A DNA stretch of 16,715 nucleotides from an uncultured bacterium (GTDB lineage: Bacteria > Fidelibacterota > Marinisomatia > Marinisomatales > UBA1611), in NCBI GenBank assembly GCA_938092125.1, contig CALKMQ010000042.1:1-16715 (forward strand). The letters run 5' to 3'. Positions 15,078-16,715 of this stretch are shown piece after piece; position 1 is the stretch's first letter, and each line of letters begins with the position of its first letter. The notes under the pieces are model-generated. The model searched no databases, was not told the DNA's origin, and worked only from the letters and a program-made list of their open reading frames with translations. The position numbers and the translations under genes are program-made.

Positions 15078-16700
15078 TTATAACCTAGCTATACCAAAGC
15101 TGTTAGATTTGGTAGAACGGTTTAACGTTTCCCAAAATGTATCTAATAAAAAACCTAGGATTTCTCTTGTTTTGACTGGTTCGATAATACCATAGTCCAA
15201 TCCCCGACCAGAAGTGGTAAAAGCATCAGATTGAGCATTATATTTTTCAGCAATTTCAATTATTTGCTTTTTCAATTTTTCGTTATCTATCTCTACACCT
15301 TTTCTTTTCGCAGAACTAATCAAAACCTGCTCCATGGTTTTTGCAGCTTGTTCTCCTCCCATTACACCAATCATTGCATTAGGCCACGAAAATATAAAAT
15401 CGGGCTTATAAGCATACCCACACATAGCATAATTTCCTGCTCCAAAACTAGCACCTATATTTAAAGTTATTTTTGGAACCCTTACATTTGAAACAGCTTG
15501 AATTAGCTTTGCTCCATGTTTAATCATACCAAGTTGCTCAGATTGTTTTCCGACCATAAATCCGGTTGTATTACTTAAAAATATTAATGGGATATTTGAC
15601 TGATCACATAATTGAATGAATTGAGCTGCTTTTGTAGCACCGTTTGGGTCAATAGGCCCATTATTACCGATAATTCCACAAGGATGACCATAAATTTTTG
15701 TTTGGATACAAACAGTGGAAACACCATAGAGAGGCTTAAAATCAATAAAATCAGAACCGTCAACAAGCCTTGCCACAACCTCTCGCACATCATAAGGGAT
15801 TTTATAATCAGCAGAAACAACCCCAATTAATTCACTCGCATCATAAACAGGATTATCAAACAAAATATTTTCCCGTTTGTTTAAACTAGAATTCCAATCG
15901 ATTTTATCAATTACTTCTCGCGTGATTTTTATAGCATGTTCATCATCCTCTGCAAGATATTCTACTAAACCTGTAATTCTTGCATGCATTTCGCTTCCAC
16001 CTAATTCATCTTTATCTGCAATCTGTCCAGTTGCTGCTTTTAGCAATGCTGGTCCAGCTAACGCAGCCATTCCATTTTTTTTTACACCTACTACGTAGTC
16101 ACTCATACCAGGTTGATATGCACCGCCTGCCGTAGATAGACCATGCAATACTGCAATTGTAGGAATTCCGGCAGCACTAAGTTTTGCAAGTCCATAAAAC
16201 ATACCCCCAGTATTAGACCAAAATTCTACTGTATAGTTCATCAAATTAATTCCAGCACTTTCAACAAGGTGAATAAATGGTAATTTTTGTTTTAAGGATA
16301 TGTCTAAACAACCTAATGCTTTATCAATCGATTTTGCAGTCAAGGCGCCAGCATTTATTCCACTATCATCAACAAAGACCATACTCCGAACACCACTTAT
16401 GAATCCAATGCCAGCAATTACACTAGCTCCGGAGATGCTAGTATCTTCATTATTATCATCTACTAAATAACTAATCATATTAAATAATTCTATAAACGAC
16501 GTATTAGGATCTAATAATGCTGAAAGTCTTTCTCTGGGAGTAAGCTGCCCTCTTTCAATAAATTTTTCTCTTCGTCTTTCTGATACCTTTTCAGCTCGCC
16601 CATGTATAGAATTCATCTTTTTAACCAATGAACCAAACTGATTTTTATTATTTATAAAATTCTCGGATTGAGAATCAATTTTAGTTTTAAATATTGTCAT
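15078..16700 (-). CDS. Acyl-CoA carboxylase carboxyltransferase (beta) subunit, MCC/GCC type
   Basis: A 540-residue carboxyltransferase subunit that moves the carboxyl group from carboxybiotin to an acyl-CoA. It needs a biotin carboxylase/carrier alpha subunit, not seen here. The two crotonase-like domains are complete: HGRAEKVSERRREKFIERG and LTPRERLSALLD at the N-terminus, the first oxyanion site STAGGAYQPGMSD (189-201) and LGGSEMHARITG, then NNGPIDPNGATKAAQF, NTTGFMVG (377-384), ASFGAGNYAMCG (417-428), and WPNAMIGVMGGEQAA (439-453). The GAGNY/MCG and GGEQAA signatures mark the methylcrotonoyl-CoA/geranyl-CoA carboxylase branch rather than propionyl-CoA carboxylase. The GATKAAQFIQLCDQ and IKHGAKLIQAV segments remind me of geranyl-CoA carboxylase AtuC. 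AGG lies just before the ATG. It is the first visible gene of the trio; whatever precedes it is beyond the window, 15 bp away. Confidence 0.93.
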   Translation of the reverse strand: MTIFKTKIDSQSENFINNKNQFGSLVKKMNSIHGRAEKVSERRREKFIERGQLTPRERLSALLDPNTSFIELFNMISYLVDDNNEDTSISGASVIAGIGFISGVRSMVFVDDSGINAGALTAKSIDKALGCLDISLKQKLPFIHLVESAGINLMNYTVEFWSNTGGMFYGLAKLSAAGIPTIAVLHGLSTAGGAYQPGMSDYVVGVKKNGMAALAGPALLKAATGQIADKDELGGSEMHARITGLVEYLAEDDEHAIKITREVIDKIDWNSSLNKRENILFDNPVYDASELIGVVSADYKIPYDVREVVARLVDGSDFIDFKPLYGVSTVCIQTKIYGHPCGIIGNNGPIDPNGATKAAQFIQLCDQSNIPLIFLSNTTGFMVGKQSEQLGMIKHGAKLIQAVSNVRVPKITLNIGASFGAGNYAMCGYAYKPDFIFSWPNAMIGVMGGEQAAKTMEQVLISSAKRKGVEIDNEKLKKQIIEIAEKYNAQSDAFTTSGRGLDYGIIEPVKTREILGFLLDTFWETLNRSTKSNSFGIARL

Positions 16701-16715
16701 ACACCTAACCTATCT

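Overview
The DNA is AT-rich (about one third G+C by eye) and gene-dense, with short or overlapping gene junctions, several lipobox signal peptides and one likely outer-membrane beta-barrel protein. This fits a Gram-negative bacterium with a small, streamlined genome, perhaps an uncultured marine lineage. The phylum cannot be fixed from the sequence. I see no mobile element, CRISPR array, tRNA or rRNA. No gene-free stretch exceeds 300 bases; the longest (8332-8567) is mostly a structured RNA.

Layout. (1) 1-4720, minus strand: a tight run led by a sodium:solute symporter, followed by four poorly known envelope proteins (candidate outer-membrane barrel, coiled-coil lipoprotein, exported thioredoxin-fold protein without cysteine, and a lipoprotein cut by the window edge). 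(2) 4721-4829: divergent promoter region. (3) 4830-8331, plus strand: a lipoprotein form of the YyaL/SPATA20 (DUF255) family with a CHWCH motif, then a dicarboxylate/amino acid:cation symporter. (4) About 8380-8560: an RNA of about 180 nt whose fold (terminal stem, large internal bubble with a side hairpin, long apical rod) matches 6S RNA. (5) 8568-13044, plus strand: HMG-CoA reductase, PlsC-type acyltransferase, alkyl-DHAP synthase of the peroxisomal AGPS type, and a short-chain dehydrogenase. (6) 13068-16700, minus strand and convergent: biotin-dependent acyl-CoA carboxylase beta subunit, enoyl-CoA hydratase, acyl-CoA dehydrogenase.

How the genes may work together. The acyltransferase, alkyl-DHAP synthase and reductase match, in order, the three core steps of eukaryotic ether-lipid (plasmalogen precursor) synthesis: acylate DHAP, exchange the acyl chain for a fatty alcohol, reduce the ketone. 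This is the most interesting content of the window. HMG-CoA reductase at the head of the same run makes mevalonate, so isoprenoid and ether-lipid supply may be co-expressed. The convergent trio resembles the carboxylase, hydratase and dehydrogenase set used for beta-methyl-branched acyl-CoAs (acyclic terpene 'Atu' or leucine 'Liu' pathways). The whole right half is thus lipid and isoprenoid acyl chemistry.

All function calls rest on motif reading and remembered family sequences. No database search was run.
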